Origin: Opitutales bacterium | Lineage (GTDB): Bacteria; Verrucomicrobiota; Verrucomicrobiia; Opitutales; Opitutaceae | Assembly: GCA_021772595.1 (NCBI GenBank) | Contig: JAJFLS010000058.1 | Span: forward strand, 1 to 16,665 | Direction of reading: 5' to 3' | DNA length: 16,665 nt | Shown: positions 5,868 to 14,089 of the stretch, one piece after another | Numbering within the stretch: position 1 is the first letter of the stretch | Layout of the letters: every line of letters begins with the position of its first letter | The notes under the pieces: generated by a model | Seen by the model: only the letters and a program-made list of their open reading frames with translations | The model's database searches: none | Told to the model about the DNA's origin: nothing | Made by a program: the position numbers and the translations under genes

Positions 5868-7258
5868 ACAGGCTGATTGAATTTGAATCGGGAGGAGGAT
5901 TGTTTCCTCAATTCTTGGATACTTGGCCATCGCGAATGCGGGCGGCGCGGGAGATTGCGAAACGAATCGCTGTGGATTCGAATGGCGAGCGCTCGAGGGT
6001 CGCGCTTTCAGTATCGGATCCGGAAAGTTTTTGCGCTCTGTTTCTCGCGTTGGGAAGGAGCGGGATCGACTTGTTTTTTTTCAATCCGAAATGGGGAGAG
6101 AGGGAACGGACGGAGGCGTTGGCGATCGCGAAGCCTCAGTGGGAGTTTGGCCTGTTTTCCGGGGATCGATTTGCCGAGTCGAGAACTGAAGATTCGGCGG
6201 ATTCGGCGGATTCGGCGGAGCAAATCGAGCCGGGTTTGCGCGTGATGATTCCCACGGGCGGAACATCGGGAAAACTGAAATTCGCGATCCATCGCTGGTC
6301 GACGCTTTCCGCTTCGGCTTACGGGGTACAGGCGTTTTTCGGGGCAGGTCAAATCGCTTCGCACTGCATGTTGCCGTTGTATCATGTGAGTGGATTCATG
6401 CAGTTAATCCGATCTGTGCTTTCGGTGGGGAAGATCGCGTTTGGGAGTGTGGATGAATTTGCGGTCACGCATGACGCGCTCTTTGCCGGCGGCGATCGAG
6501 ATCGTTTTCTTTCGGTGGTCGCGACCCAGCTCGATAGGCTTTTGCGGGTTGAGTCGAATTTGCCTTTTCTTCGAAAGTACGAGGCGATTTTCGTGGGCGG
6601 TGGACCGGTTTCGAATGACTTGTTGGAAGCGGCCAGAGAGGCGCGACTTCCGTTGGCCCCGACGTACGGGATGTCGGAGACGGCGGCCCAGGTGGCTACC
6701 TTGAAGCCGGACGAGTTTCTGGCGGATAAAGCGATGCAGGGGAAAGCGTTGCCCCACGTGCGCTTGGATATTGTAGGGAATTCGGGAGAGTTGCTGCCGA
6801 TTGGAAAGATCGGTCGGATTCAGGTGAAGGCGACGTCTCTTTTTAGAGGCTATATTGGTCAAGCGGAGCATCGCGTTGGGTCGATCGTAACTTCCGATCT
6901 CGGATCGCTGAGCGAGAGCGGAAGGCTGACGGTTATCGGTCGCTCAGATAACGTGATCATTTCCGGTGGCGAGAAAATCGATTTGGGAGAAGTCGAAAAC
7001 CTTCTCGAGAAGACTGGCCTGGTAACGGATGTGGCTGCGTTTGGAATTGAGGACGCGGAATGGGGCTCGAAGCTAGGCGTCGCTTACGTGCTAAAAGATG
7101 AGGCGGATCCAGAGCCCGCTATGAGGGCGGCAGTCGCGGCTGAGCTTGTAGGTTTTAAAATGCCGAAAGTGTGGTTGGCGATGAAGGGGCTTCCCAGAAA
7201 CGAGGCGGGGAAGGTGTTGCGAGATCGGCTAGCGGAGCAGGCGAAACAGAAGGCGTAG
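5852..7258 (+). CDS. menE: o-Succinylbenzoate-CoA ligase (adenylate-forming enzyme)
   Basis: Activates o-succinylbenzoate with ATP and CoA to the CoA thioester used by MenB. The protein has 468 residues and starts at a GTG that overlaps the last 16 bases of menC, so translation is probably coupled. Adenylating-enzyme motifs: the phosphate loop PTGGTSGK at 134-141; PTYGMSE at 270-276; TSDLG with ribose-binding Asp349; GRSDN with Arg364 followed by ISGGEKI; and the C-terminal catalytic lysine 454 in NEAGKV. The ANL-superfamily assignment is firm. MenE specificity rests on the fusion-like overlap with menC and the short length. Residues around 114-122 hold a three-fold Asp-Ser-Ala repeat, listed separately. 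Confidence 0.88.
   Translation: MEPDLDRLIEFESGGGLFPQFLDTWPSRMRAAREIAKRIAVDSNGERSRVALSVSDPESFCALFLALGRSGIDLFFFNPKWGERERTEALAIAKPQWEFGLFSGDRFAESRTEDSADSADSAEQIEPGLRVMIPTGGTSGKLKFAIHRWSTLSASAYGVQAFFGAGQIASHCMLPLYHVSGFMQLIRSVLSVGKIAFGSVDEFAVTHDALFAGGDRDRFLSVVATQLDRLLRVESNLPFLRKYEAIFVGGGPVSNDLLEAAREARLPLAPTYGMSETAAQVATLKPDEFLADKAMQGKALPHVRLDIVGNSGELLPIGKIGRIQVKATSLFRGYIGQAEHRVGSIVTSDLGSLSESGRLTVIGRSDNVIISGGEKIDLGEVENLLEKTGLVTDVAAFGIEDAEWGSKLGVAYVLKDEADPEPAMRAAVAAELVGFKMPKVWLAMKGLPRNEAGKVLRDRLAEQAKQKA
6191..6217 (+). repeat. Three perfect 9-base tandem repeats inside menE
   Basis: GATTCGGCG is repeated three times without error and encodes Asp-Ser-Ala three times, just before the ATP phosphate loop. 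The unit is a multiple of three, so copy-number change would alter linker length and not the frame. The acidic, small-residue composition fits a surface loop. Confidence 0.9.
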
Positions 7259-7338
7259 CGAGCGTTTTTGTTGGCCGCGCTAGCGATGCTGCATTTTCAA
7301 CGTGCTATTGATTAGATGTTTCGCTATCTAGGGGCGGT

Positions 7339-9096
7339 ATGACGAAACACGAGATTGCGGACGTATTTAATGATATCGCGACCTTGATGGAGCTGAAGGG
7401 GGAGAATCCTTTTAAGATTCGCGCGTATTCCAATGGAGCTCGAAGGTTGGAGACACTTGAGGAAGATCTGGATGAGCTTATTCGCGAAGGCGCGCTCTCG
7501 GATGTTCCGGGATTTGGTAAAGCTCTCGTTCAAAAGATCGAAACGCTCCACTCCGAGGGTCGACTCGATTTTTACGATGAACTCAAGGCTTCCATCGAGC
7601 CGGGAATTGTATCCATGCTGGAAATACCTGGACTAGGTGGAAAGAAGATCAAGATCTTGCACGAAAAACTTGGAGTAACTTCGATCGAGGAGCTGAAAAC
7701 CGCGTGCGATGAAAACCGGGTCGCTGAGCTGAAGGGGTTTGGAGAGAAGTCTCAGGACAAGATCGTCGAAGGGATCAAAAACCGGGAAGCTTACGGGAAG
7801 CGGCATTTGTGGTGGAGAGCGAGGGCTGTGGCGGAGCCGATACTCGATGGGCTGCTCGCCTTGCCAGAGGTTGAGAAGGCTTCGCACGCGGGTAGTTTTC
7901 GACGTTTGCGAGAGCATGTGGGCGATCTGGATTTTATCGTGGCATCGTCAGATCCGGGCCCGGTTATGGATTGGTTTGTCGCTCAAGAGGATGTGAAGGA
8001 GATCACGGCGAAAGGAGAAACCAAGGCGAGCGTCCGGTTCGAGACCGGTTTGCAGGCTGACCTTCGGGTTGTGCCCGCCGAGCAGTTCAGTTTCGCGTTG
8101 CATCACTTCACTGGTTCGAAGGATCACAATGTGCTCATGCGGCAACGAGCTTTGGCGCGGGGGTTGAGCCTGAGTGAGTGGGGATTGAAGCCGGTGGAAT
8201 CGGAGTCGTTCGACGATAGTTTGGAGGCGAGTAGTGAAGAGGAGCTGTTCGGTTTGCTGGATTTGAAGTTCGTGCCACCGGAGTTGCGGGAAGGGCTGGG
8301 CGAAATCGAGGTGGCCGAAGAAAGGGATTTTCCTGAACTGCTGGAATTGGAGGACTTGCGAGGCGTATTCCATAATCACACTACAGCCAGCGATGGTCGA
8401 TCGACTTTGGAGGAGATGACGCAGGCAGTCCAAAATATTGGTTGGGAATACTGGGGAGTGGCCGATCACTCGAAAGCCAGTTTTCAGGCGAATGGATTGG
8501 ATGAGGACCGCCTTCTAAAGCAGATCGATTGTATCGAAATACTGAATGCGTCGAAAGCGTATTCCGTTCACGTCTTCTCGGGCAACGAGTGCGATATCCT
8601 GCCGGACGGTTCTCTGGATCTCGATGAGGACGTGTTGATGAAATTGGACTATGTCGTGGTTTCGGTTCATTCTTCGTTTACCCAATCCGAAGCGGAAACT
8701 ACGGATCGTCTGATCCGGGCGATCGAAAACCCGGCCGCTACGATGCTCGGACATTTGACCGGTCGGTTGCTGTTGAGTCGCGAAGGCTACAAAGTCGATG
8801 TCCCCAAGGTTATCGATGCGGCGATCGCCAATGGAGTAATCGTCGAATTAAACGCGAATCCCTATCGTCTCGATATGGATTGGCGATTCTGGCGGAAAGC
8901 CGCCGAAAAGGGGCTTCTTACAAGCATCAACCCAGACGCCCATTCTACAAAGCACTTTCCCTTTGTGGAAGCGGGCGTGAACGTTGCCCGCAAAGGCTGG
9001 CTAACTTCGGAGAACGTCCTCAATGCGCTGCCGTTGAAGGACGTGGCGGCGATTCTGGCTCGAAAGCGTCCAAACCTGAAATCGCTTGTACTATAG
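7339..9096 (+). CDS. polX: DNA polymerase X with PHP exonuclease domain
   Basis: A 585-residue family X DNA polymerase, expected to fill gaps in base-excision or end-joining repair and to trim 3' ends with its PHP domain. An N-terminal helix-hairpin-helix region has PGFGKAL (57-63), PGLGGKK (97-103) and KGFGEKS (132-138). The polymerase palm has GSFRR at 185-189, the two metal-binding aspartates in GDLD (Asp196, Asp198) and the third, Asp241. The PHP domain starts at about 342 with HNHTTASDG, then ADHSKAS, GNECDIL, VVSVHSSF, TGRLL, ELNANPYRLD and NPDAHST. The PHP metal-site motifs are largely intact, so exonuclease activity is likely kept. Small departures are GVFHNH where GDLHxH is common and GHLTGR where GHPTGR is common. 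AGGGGCGGT before the ATG is a usable ribosome binding site. The 80-base gap after menE shows no terminator. Confidence 0.95.
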   Translation: MTKHEIADVFNDIATLMELKGENPFKIRAYSNGARRLETLEEDLDELIREGALSDVPGFGKALVQKIETLHSEGRLDFYDELKASIEPGIVSMLEIPGLGGKKIKILHEKLGVTSIEELKTACDENRVAELKGFGEKSQDKIVEGIKNREAYGKRHLWWRARAVAEPILDGLLALPEVEKASHAGSFRRLREHVGDLDFIVASSDPGPVMDWFVAQEDVKEITAKGETKASVRFETGLQADLRVVPAEQFSFALHHFTGSKDHNVLMRQRALARGLSLSEWGLKPVESESFDDSLEASSEEELFGLLDLKFVPPELREGLGEIEVAEERDFPELLELEDLRGVFHNHTTASDGRSTLEEMTQAVQNIGWEYWGVADHSKASFQANGLDEDRLLKQIDCIEILNASKAYSVHVFSGNECDILPDGSLDLDEDVLMKLDYVVVSVHSSFTQSEAETTDRLIRAIENPAATMLGHLTGRLLLSREGYKVDVPKVIDAAIANGVIVELNANPYRLDMDWRFWRKAAEKGLLTSINPDAHSTKHFPFVEAGVNVARKGWLTSENVLNALPLKDVAAILARKRPNLKSLVL

Positions 9097-9130
9097 AAGA
9101 AGCGCCGCTCAAAGGATGTGCCATGCCGAA

Positions 9131-9156
9131 TGTCTCACTTTTTGAAAAGTGTGACA
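9131..9156. promoter_or_regulatory. 26-base imperfect palindrome upstream of dnaK, candidate operator
   Basis: Half-sites TGTC-N-CACTTTT face each other around a TG centre; 11 of 13 pairs match, the exceptions being the centre and one T-T mismatch. It is the only strong symmetrical element in the 196-base gap between polX and dnaK, 137 bases before the dnaK start. The CIRCE half-sites TTAGCACTC/GAGTGCTAA bound by HrcA are absent. A hairpin or weak terminator for polX is the alternative, but no T-run follows on the plus strand. The rest of the gap holds no promoter that can be called with confidence. Confidence 0.45.
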
Positions 9157-9292
9157 GGAATTGGGACATGTTGGCCAGATTCGGTCGATCGAATACTAAT
9201 TGGAAACGATTGTATTTTCGCGTAAGTCGTTGCAATAAAATGAGTAATGATCGACTTCTATCATGTGGTACAGCGTTTGCTAAGCGGTAGGC

Positions 9293-11248
9293 ATGGGACG
9301 AGTACTAGGAATAGATTTAGGTACCACTAACTCCTGCATGGCGGTGATGGATGGCGATGAGCCAGTTGTCGTACCGAATGCGGAAGGCGCTCGCACGACT
9401 CCTTCAGTCGTCGCGTTTACGAAAACCGGAGAAAGACTGGTAGGCCAAGCGGCTAAACGCCAAGCGGTTACAAATCCAAAAAACACTATATTTTCGGCTA
9501 AACGACTGATCGGTCGCAAGTTCGCCGAAGTGGAGCAAGAAGCAGCTGGAATACCTTTCAGCATCGTTAAAGCCGATAACGGAGATGCATTCATCGAGTG
9601 CCAGGTAGGAGACAAGACGGAACAGTTCGCGCCGCAGCAGATCGCCTCCTTCGTTCTCGCGAAGCTTAAGTCGGATGCGGAAGCCTACTTGGGCGAGACG
9701 ATCACGGAAGCGGTAATCACGGTTCCGGCCTACTTTAACGACAGTCAGCGTCAGGCTACGAAAGATGCCGGCAAAATCGCTGGCTTGGATGTGCTTCGCA
9801 TCATCAACGAGCCAACCGCGGCATCGCTAGCGTACGGCCTCGATAAGAAGAGCGACGAGAAAATCTCGGTCTTCGATTTGGGTGGCGGCACCTTCGACGT
9901 TTCCATCCTGGAAATCGGCGACGGCGTTTTCGAAGTCAAGGCGACCAATGGCGACACCATGCTCGGTGGCGACAATTGGGACGATGCGATCATCAATTGG
10001 ATGGTCGGAGAATTCAAGAGCGAGAACGGCATCGACCTGAAGTCCGATCCGATGGCGCTGCAACGCCTGAAGGAAGAAGGCGAAAAGGCGAAAATCGCGC
10101 TTTCGTCCACCACGACTTACGACGTGAACCTGCCTTTCATCACCGCAGATGCGACAGGTCCGAAGCACCTTAACATTCAGCTCACTCGATCTAAGTTCGA
10201 GCAAATCACCGACGATCTCTTCGCTCGCTGCCGCGTTCCTTTCGAGAACTGTCTGCGCGACGCGGAAGTTTCCGCTTCCGAAATTGACGAACTCGTGCTC
10301 GTGGGCGGTATGACCCGTATTCCTAAAGTCATCGAAATCGCTGAAGAGCTCGCTGGCAAGAAGCCGCACCAAGGAGTCAATCCCGACGAAGTCGTGGCAA
10401 TCGGAGCGGGCATCCAGGGAGCGGTCCTCAAAGGGGATGTTCGCGACGTGCTGCTGCTCGACGTGACGCCTTTGACGCTCGGCATCGAGACCGCTGGTGG
10501 AGTATCCACCGCGATGATACCGCGCAACACGACGATCCCTGCGAAGAAATCGCAGACATTCTCCACATTCGCGGACAATCAGCCTTCGGTTGAAATCAAG
10601 GTTCTACAAGGCGAGCGCCCGATGGCGACCGACAACAAGGTGCTCGGCACATTCCACTTGGATGGCATCCCGCCATCGCCTAGAGGTACGCCGCAGATCG
10701 AAGTGACTTTCGACATCGACGCGAACGGTATTCTAAACGTATCGGCCAAGGATCAAGGTACCGGGAAGGATCAGCACATTACCATAACCGGTTCTGGCGG
10801 TCTGTCCGAAGATGACATCGACAAGATGACCAAGGACGCCGAGCTCCATGCCGAGGAAGACAAGAAGTTGAAGGAGACGGTGGAAAACCGGAACCAGCTA
10901 GACAGCACGATCTACCAAATGGAGAAGATGCTGAGCGAAGCGGGCGACAAGCTACCTGCCGAAAAGAAGGGCCCAATTGAAACCTCGATAGCCGATGCCA
11001 AGAAGGCGCTTGAAAGCGACGACGCGGATCAAATCAAGGCGGCTATCGAAGATTTGAACAAGCTTGGAGCCGACCTTTATCAAGCGGCGGCGGCCGAAGG
11101 CGGTATGCCGAACATGGAAGACATGGCCGGAGCTGCAGGCGGACCTCCACCTCCATCCGATGAAGGCGAAGCGGCTTCGAATGAGCCCAAGCCAGCGGAC
11201 GTAGTCGACGCGGATTTCGAAGTCGTTGAAGACGACGACAAGAAGTAG
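9293..11248 (+). CDS. dnaK: Hsp70 chaperone DnaK
   Basis: ATP-driven chaperone that binds exposed hydrophobic segments of client proteins, working with DnaJ and GrpE (neither is in this window). The 651-residue protein begins GRVLGIDLGTTNSCMAVMDG. The three Hsp70 signatures are present: IDLGTTNS near residues 6-13, VFDLGGGTFDVS at 193-204 and LVGGMTRIPKV at 336-346. The linker and substrate domain follow (DVTPLTLGIETAGG), then a helical lid, then a low-complexity Ala/Gly/Pro tail ending in acidic DADFEVVEDDDKK, close to the usual bacterial DnaK terminus. The ATG follows GGTAGGC, a weak ribosome binding site. It heads the series dnaK-groES-groEL, with 115 and 47 base gaps. A hairpin after the stop may cut readthrough. 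Confidence 0.99.
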   Translation: MGRVLGIDLGTTNSCMAVMDGDEPVVVPNAEGARTTPSVVAFTKTGERLVGQAAKRQAVTNPKNTIFSAKRLIGRKFAEVEQEAAGIPFSIVKADNGDAFIECQVGDKTEQFAPQQIASFVLAKLKSDAEAYLGETITEAVITVPAYFNDSQRQATKDAGKIAGLDVLRIINEPTAASLAYGLDKKSDEKISVFDLGGGTFDVSILEIGDGVFEVKATNGDTMLGGDNWDDAIINWMVGEFKSENGIDLKSDPMALQRLKEEGEKAKIALSSTTTYDVNLPFITADATGPKHLNIQLTRSKFEQITDDLFARCRVPFENCLRDAEVSASEIDELVLVGGMTRIPKVIEIAEELAGKKPHQGVNPDEVVAIGAGIQGAVLKGDVRDVLLLDVTPLTLGIETAGGVSTAMIPRNTTIPAKKSQTFSTFADNQPSVEIKVLQGERPMATDNKVLGTFHLDGIPPSPRGTPQIEVTFDIDANGILNVSAKDQGTGKDQHITITGSGGLSEDDIDKMTKDAELHAEEDKKLKETVENRNQLDSTIYQMEKMLSEAGDKLPAEKKGPIETSIADAKKALESDDADQIKAAIEDLNKLGADLYQAAAAEGGMPNMEDMAGAAGGPPPPSDEGEAASNEPKPADVVDADFEVVEDDDKK

Positions 11249-11263
11249 ACCAATCAAAATTTC

Positions 11264-11300
11264 AGATCGCGCTATCCATGATTCATGGGTCGCGCGATTT
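11264..11300 (+). terminator. Hairpin between dnaK and groES, possible weak terminator
   Basis: ATCGCGC (11266-11272) pairs with GCGCGAT (11292-11298), and A-T and G-T pairs extend the foot. Inside, CCATG/CATGG closes an ATT loop, giving a two-tier stem. The tail reads TTTGTATTAG, a poor uridine tract, so termination may be partial, or the hairpin may separate and stabilise two messages. It begins 15 bases past the dnaK stop. Confidence 0.55.
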
Positions 11301-11363
11301 GTATTAGTCAGAGCAAAACCTGTTTAACCCAAAGTAATCTAATTAATAGATAATAACTCAATT

Positions 11364-11672
11364 ATGAGCACATCAACATCAGTGAAAGTAAAACCATTAG
11401 GAGATCGCGTGCTGATTAAGCACGTTGATGAAGACGAGCAAGTTCGTGATGGCATCATCATCCCGGACTCTGCCAAGGAAAAGCCGCAAGAGGCTGAAGT
11501 ATTCGCTCTTGGCACAGGTGCCAAGGACAGCGATGGCAACGCGATAGAGTTCAACGTAAAAATTGGCGATCGCGTGCTCACCAGCAAGTATGGTGGAACG
11601 GAAGTCAAGATAGACGGCGATACGTACCTCTTGGTTCGCGAGGATGACATTCTCGGAATCATCGAATCGTAA
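11364..11672 (+). CDS. groES: Hsp10 co-chaperonin GroES
   Basis: Forms the seven-subunit lid of the GroEL folding chamber. The 102-residue protein matches the family along its length: VKPLGDRVLIK, the mobile loop around DGIIIPDSAKEKPQ that contacts GroEL, the roof-hairpin region, YGGTEVKIDGD and the closing LLVREDDILGII. The leader before the ATG (11340-11363) is almost all A and T and contains no Shine-Dalgarno. A GATAAT at 11349-11354 could be a -10 box but has no good -35 partner. groEL follows after 47 bases and is surely co-transcribed. Confidence 0.98.
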   Translation: MSTSTSVKVKPLGDRVLIKHVDEDEQVRDGIIIPDSAKEKPQEAEVFALGTGAKDSDGNAIEFNVKIGDRVLTSKYGGTEVKIDGDTYLLVREDDILGIIES

Positions 11673-11719
11673 TCGATTATAACTAACCAATAACCAATAG
11701 TATTTAAAAAATAACGACA

Positions 11720-13369
11720 ATGGCTAAACAATTGCTATTTGATGAAGCAGCGCGTCACGCGGTACTTAGAGGAGTTGAGACTCTCTCTAAAGCGGTAAAA
11801 GTAACTCTCGGCCCGAAAGGCCGTAATGTCGTCCTCGACAAGAAATTCGGTTCTCCGACTGTCACGAAGGACGGTGTAACGGTCGCTAAGGAAATCGAAC
11901 TTCCAGACGCGTACGAAAACATGGGCGCTCAGATGGTTCGCGAAGTCGCTTCCAAGACTTCCGACGCTGCCGGTGACGGCACGACCACTGCGACTGTTCT
12001 CGCTGAGAGCATCTACCGCGCGGGTCTGAAGAACGTGACAGCTGGATCGAACCCGATCTACCTGAAGCGTGGTATCGACAAGGCTGTTGAAGCCGCTGTC
12101 GCCGAGTTGTCTGGCATTTCCAAAGCGGTTGAGTCTCGCGAGGAAGTGAAGCAAGTCGCGACTGTATCCGCTAACTGGGACGAAACGATTGGCGACATCA
12201 TCGCAGACGCGATGGACAAGGTCGGCAAAGATGGCACGATCACTGTTGAAGAAGCTAAGTCCATCGAAACCTCTCTCGAGGTAGTCGAAGGGATGCAGTT
12301 CGATAAGGGCTACCTTTCTCCTTATTTCGTAACCGACACCGAAGCGATGGAAGTGTCATTGGAAGATGCGTACATCCTCATCCACGAGAAGAAGATCACC
12401 GCGCTCAACGACCTGCTTCCACTGCTTCAAGGCGTAGCGAAGTCCGGCAAACCATTCCTCCTCATCGCTGAGGATATCGAAGGCGAAGCCCTTGCAGCGC
12501 TCGTGGTCAACAAGATCCGCGGCACTCTAAACGTATGCGCAGTCAAGGCTCCTGGCTTTGGCGATCGTCGCAAAGCGATGCTCGAAGATATCGCGGTTCT
12601 CACTGGCGGACGCTGCATCACTGAAGACCTCGGCATCAAACTCGAGAACGTACAGATCAGCGACCTCGGACAAGCGAAGAGCGTTAAGATCGACAAGGAA
12701 AACACGACTATCGTCGAAGGCGGAGGTTCCTCCAACGAGATCCAAGGTCGCGTAAAGCAGATCCGTCGCCAGATCGACGAGACCTCGTCGGACTACGATC
12801 GCGAAAAGCTCCAAGAGCGTTTGGCTAAGCTCGCTGGTGGTGTTGCTGTCATCAACGTAGGCGCGGCAACCGAGCCGGAAATGAAGGAGAAGAAAGCTCG
12901 CGTTGAAGACGCGTTGCACGCGACTCGCGCGGCGGTTGAAGAAGGTATCGTCCCTGGTGGCGGTGTTGCTCTCATCCGCGCTGCGCAGGCTGTCGACTCT
13001 CTCGCGCTCGAAGGTGACGAAGCAATTGGCGCTCAGATCATCAAGACTGCGGTTGCAGGTCCGATCCGTCAGCTCTGCGAAAATGCAGGTGTTGAAGGTT
13101 CCGTCGTTGTTAAAGAGATCCTTTCTAAAGAAGGAAATGTTGGATACAACGTTGCGACCGACGTCTACGAAGATCTGCTCAAGGCAGGTGTTGTTGACCC
13201 GACAAAGGTAACTCGTTGTGCTCTTCAGAACGCGGCTTCCATCTCAGGTCTCCTCCTCACCACCGAATGTATGATCACCGACATTCCTGAAAAGGAAGCA
13301 GCAGCTCCAGGCGGTCACGATCATGGCGGCATGGGCGGCGGCATGGGCGGCATGGGCGGCATGATGTAG
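11720..13369 (+). CDS. groEL: Hsp60 chaperonin GroEL
   Basis: Subunit of the double-ring folding chamber that works with GroES and ATP. The 549-residue protein shows the family pattern: KVTLGPKGRNVVLDK near 27-41, the nucleotide-binding GDGTTTATVLAE at about 86-97, the apical domain with EGMQFDKGYLSPYF, VKAPGFGDRRKAMLEDIA, and ALHATRAAVEEGIVPGGG in the second equatorial half. It ends in the Gly-Met tail (GGMGGGMGGMGGMM) that lies inside the cavity, preceded by a small GGHDHGG segment. The leader is A-rich with no Shine-Dalgarno, as for groES. A strong intrinsic terminator follows. Confidence 0.99.
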   Translation: MAKQLLFDEAARHAVLRGVETLSKAVKVTLGPKGRNVVLDKKFGSPTVTKDGVTVAKEIELPDAYENMGAQMVREVASKTSDAAGDGTTTATVLAESIYRAGLKNVTAGSNPIYLKRGIDKAVEAAVAELSGISKAVESREEVKQVATVSANWDETIGDIIADAMDKVGKDGTITVEEAKSIETSLEVVEGMQFDKGYLSPYFVTDTEAMEVSLEDAYILIHEKKITALNDLLPLLQGVAKSGKPFLLIAEDIEGEALAALVVNKIRGTLNVCAVKAPGFGDRRKAMLEDIAVLTGGRCITEDLGIKLENVQISDLGQAKSVKIDKENTTIVEGGGSSNEIQGRVKQIRRQIDETSSDYDREKLQERLAKLAGGVAVINVGAATEPEMKEKKARVEDALHATRAAVEEGIVPGGGVALIRAAQAVDSLALEGDEAIGAQIIKTAVAGPIRQLCENAGVEGSVVVKEILSKEGNVGYNVATDVYEDLLKAGVVDPTKVTRCALQNAASISGLLLTTECMITDIPEKEAAAPGGHDHGGMGGGMGGMGGMM

Positions 13370-13400
13370 TCCGACCAAGCACGCTAAGCTTATAATTTCA

Positions 13401-13430
13401 AACGGCCCTCGAACGAGGGCCGTTTTTTTT
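13401..13430 (+). terminator. Intrinsic terminator of groESL
   Basis: A perfect 10-base-pair stem, AACGGCCCTC with GAGGGCCGTT, closes a GAAC loop and runs directly into eight consecutive T (13423-13430). It begins 32 bases after the groEL stop. This is the clearest terminator in the window. The 171 bases from here to the next gene hold no recognised element except that gene's ribosome binding site. Confidence 0.95.
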
Positions 13431-13584
13431 AATGTCTGTTTAATCGGAGCGTTGTGGGCATCTGGATGTCATTTTTCTGTTAATCAAGGCAACGATGTCC
13501 AACGAGCAAATCAATCGCTTCATTCGCCCGTATGCTCTCTTGGTGTGACTACCATAATTAGTCTCTCGACAAAGATGTAGTGCA

Positions 13585-13590
13585 AAGGAG
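13585..13590 (+). promoter_or_regulatory. Strong Shine-Dalgarno of the receiver gene
   Basis: AAGGAG lies 11 bases before the ATG at 13602. It shows that this genome does use conventional ribosome binding sites, which makes their absence before guaB, groES and groEL noteworthy. An ATG at 13591 is in another frame and too close to be used. Confidence 0.8.
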
Positions 13591-13601
13591 ATGGATTGTA
13601 A

Positions 13602-14012
13602 ATGGATGAGATACTTGTAATCGACGACGAACCGATGATTCGATCGATTGTGGAAACTCTTCTTTCAAGGAGAGGATATTCCGTTGTATGCGCGGGAACT
13701 GTAGAGGAAGCGGTCGGTTTGTTTAATCGTGAAGGAGCGAACTATCGAGCGTTGATAACGGACTACAATTTGGAGGATGGGACTGGCGTGGATATCGTGA
13801 ATGTGATTAAGAAGAAGGCAGCCGGCATTCCTGTTGTATTGATGACGGGAAGCGCGGAAATGACTCGAACCGCTAGTGATGAAGCGGGTTTTTTCGCGTA
13901 TTTTCGCAAGCCCTTTAATGTAATGGAATTAGGTCGGAAGATCGATAGTTTGGTGAACAGAGGGAATAAGACGGATGAAGTGAGTTCATCTTGCTTGGAG
14001 GCTGTTCAATAA
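13602..14012 (+). CDS. Single-domain response regulator (CheY-like receiver)
   Basis: A 136-residue stand-alone receiver domain. The phosphorylation site is complete: acidic pair Asp8-Asp9, phosphoacceptor Asp54 (ITDYNL), Thr82 (LMTGS) and Lys103 (FRKPF). Only about 15 polar residues follow the domain, so there is no DNA-binding or enzymatic output; it must act by binding a partner, as CheY or Spo0F do, or as a phosphorelay intermediate. No histidine kinase or chemotaxis gene lies beside it, so the partner is unknown. It is isolated by the groEL terminator upstream and a 266-base gap downstream. Confidence 0.92.
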   Translation: MDEILVIDDEPMIRSIVETLLSRRGYSVVCAGTVEEAVGLFNREGANYRALITDYNLEDGTGVDIVNVIKKKAAGIPVVLMTGSAEMTRTASDEAGFFAYFRKPFNVMELGRKIDSLVNRGNKTDEVSSSCLEAVQ

Positions 14013-14026
14013 ATGGAAATACATTC

Positions 14027-14089
14027 GGGGCGACGCCCGACCGCTACCTATTTGAAGGGAATTTCAGGGTAGTGAACGAGCGCCGTCCC
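14027..14089. repeat. Degenerate inverted repeat pair with GTAG heads (family D)
   Basis: The 23-base segment at 14027-14049 and the reverse complement of 14067-14089 agree at 16 positions without gaps. Read outward, each arm starts with GTAG; the left arm (minus strand) continues into GGTCGGGCG-TC-GCCCCGA, a hairpin resembling the family C unit. The heads point toward each other's centre, opposite to the composite at 1847-1999. It starts 15 bases after the receiver stop. The remainder of the 266-base gap (14090-14278) contains only a small hairpin (GCTTC-TTGG-GAAGC, 14192-14205) and no recognised promoter. Confidence 0.45.

Noticed and set aside
8880..9290. 136-codon plus-strand reading frame crossing the end of polX into the dnaK leader
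   Set aside because: It overlaps polX in another frame, and the unique part (about 9123-9290) has no recognisable protein pattern and no ribosome binding site.
11249..11363. CIRCE/HrcA operator before groES
   Set aside because: I looked for TTAGCACTC and GAGTGCTAA half-sites here and upstream of dnaK and saw neither.
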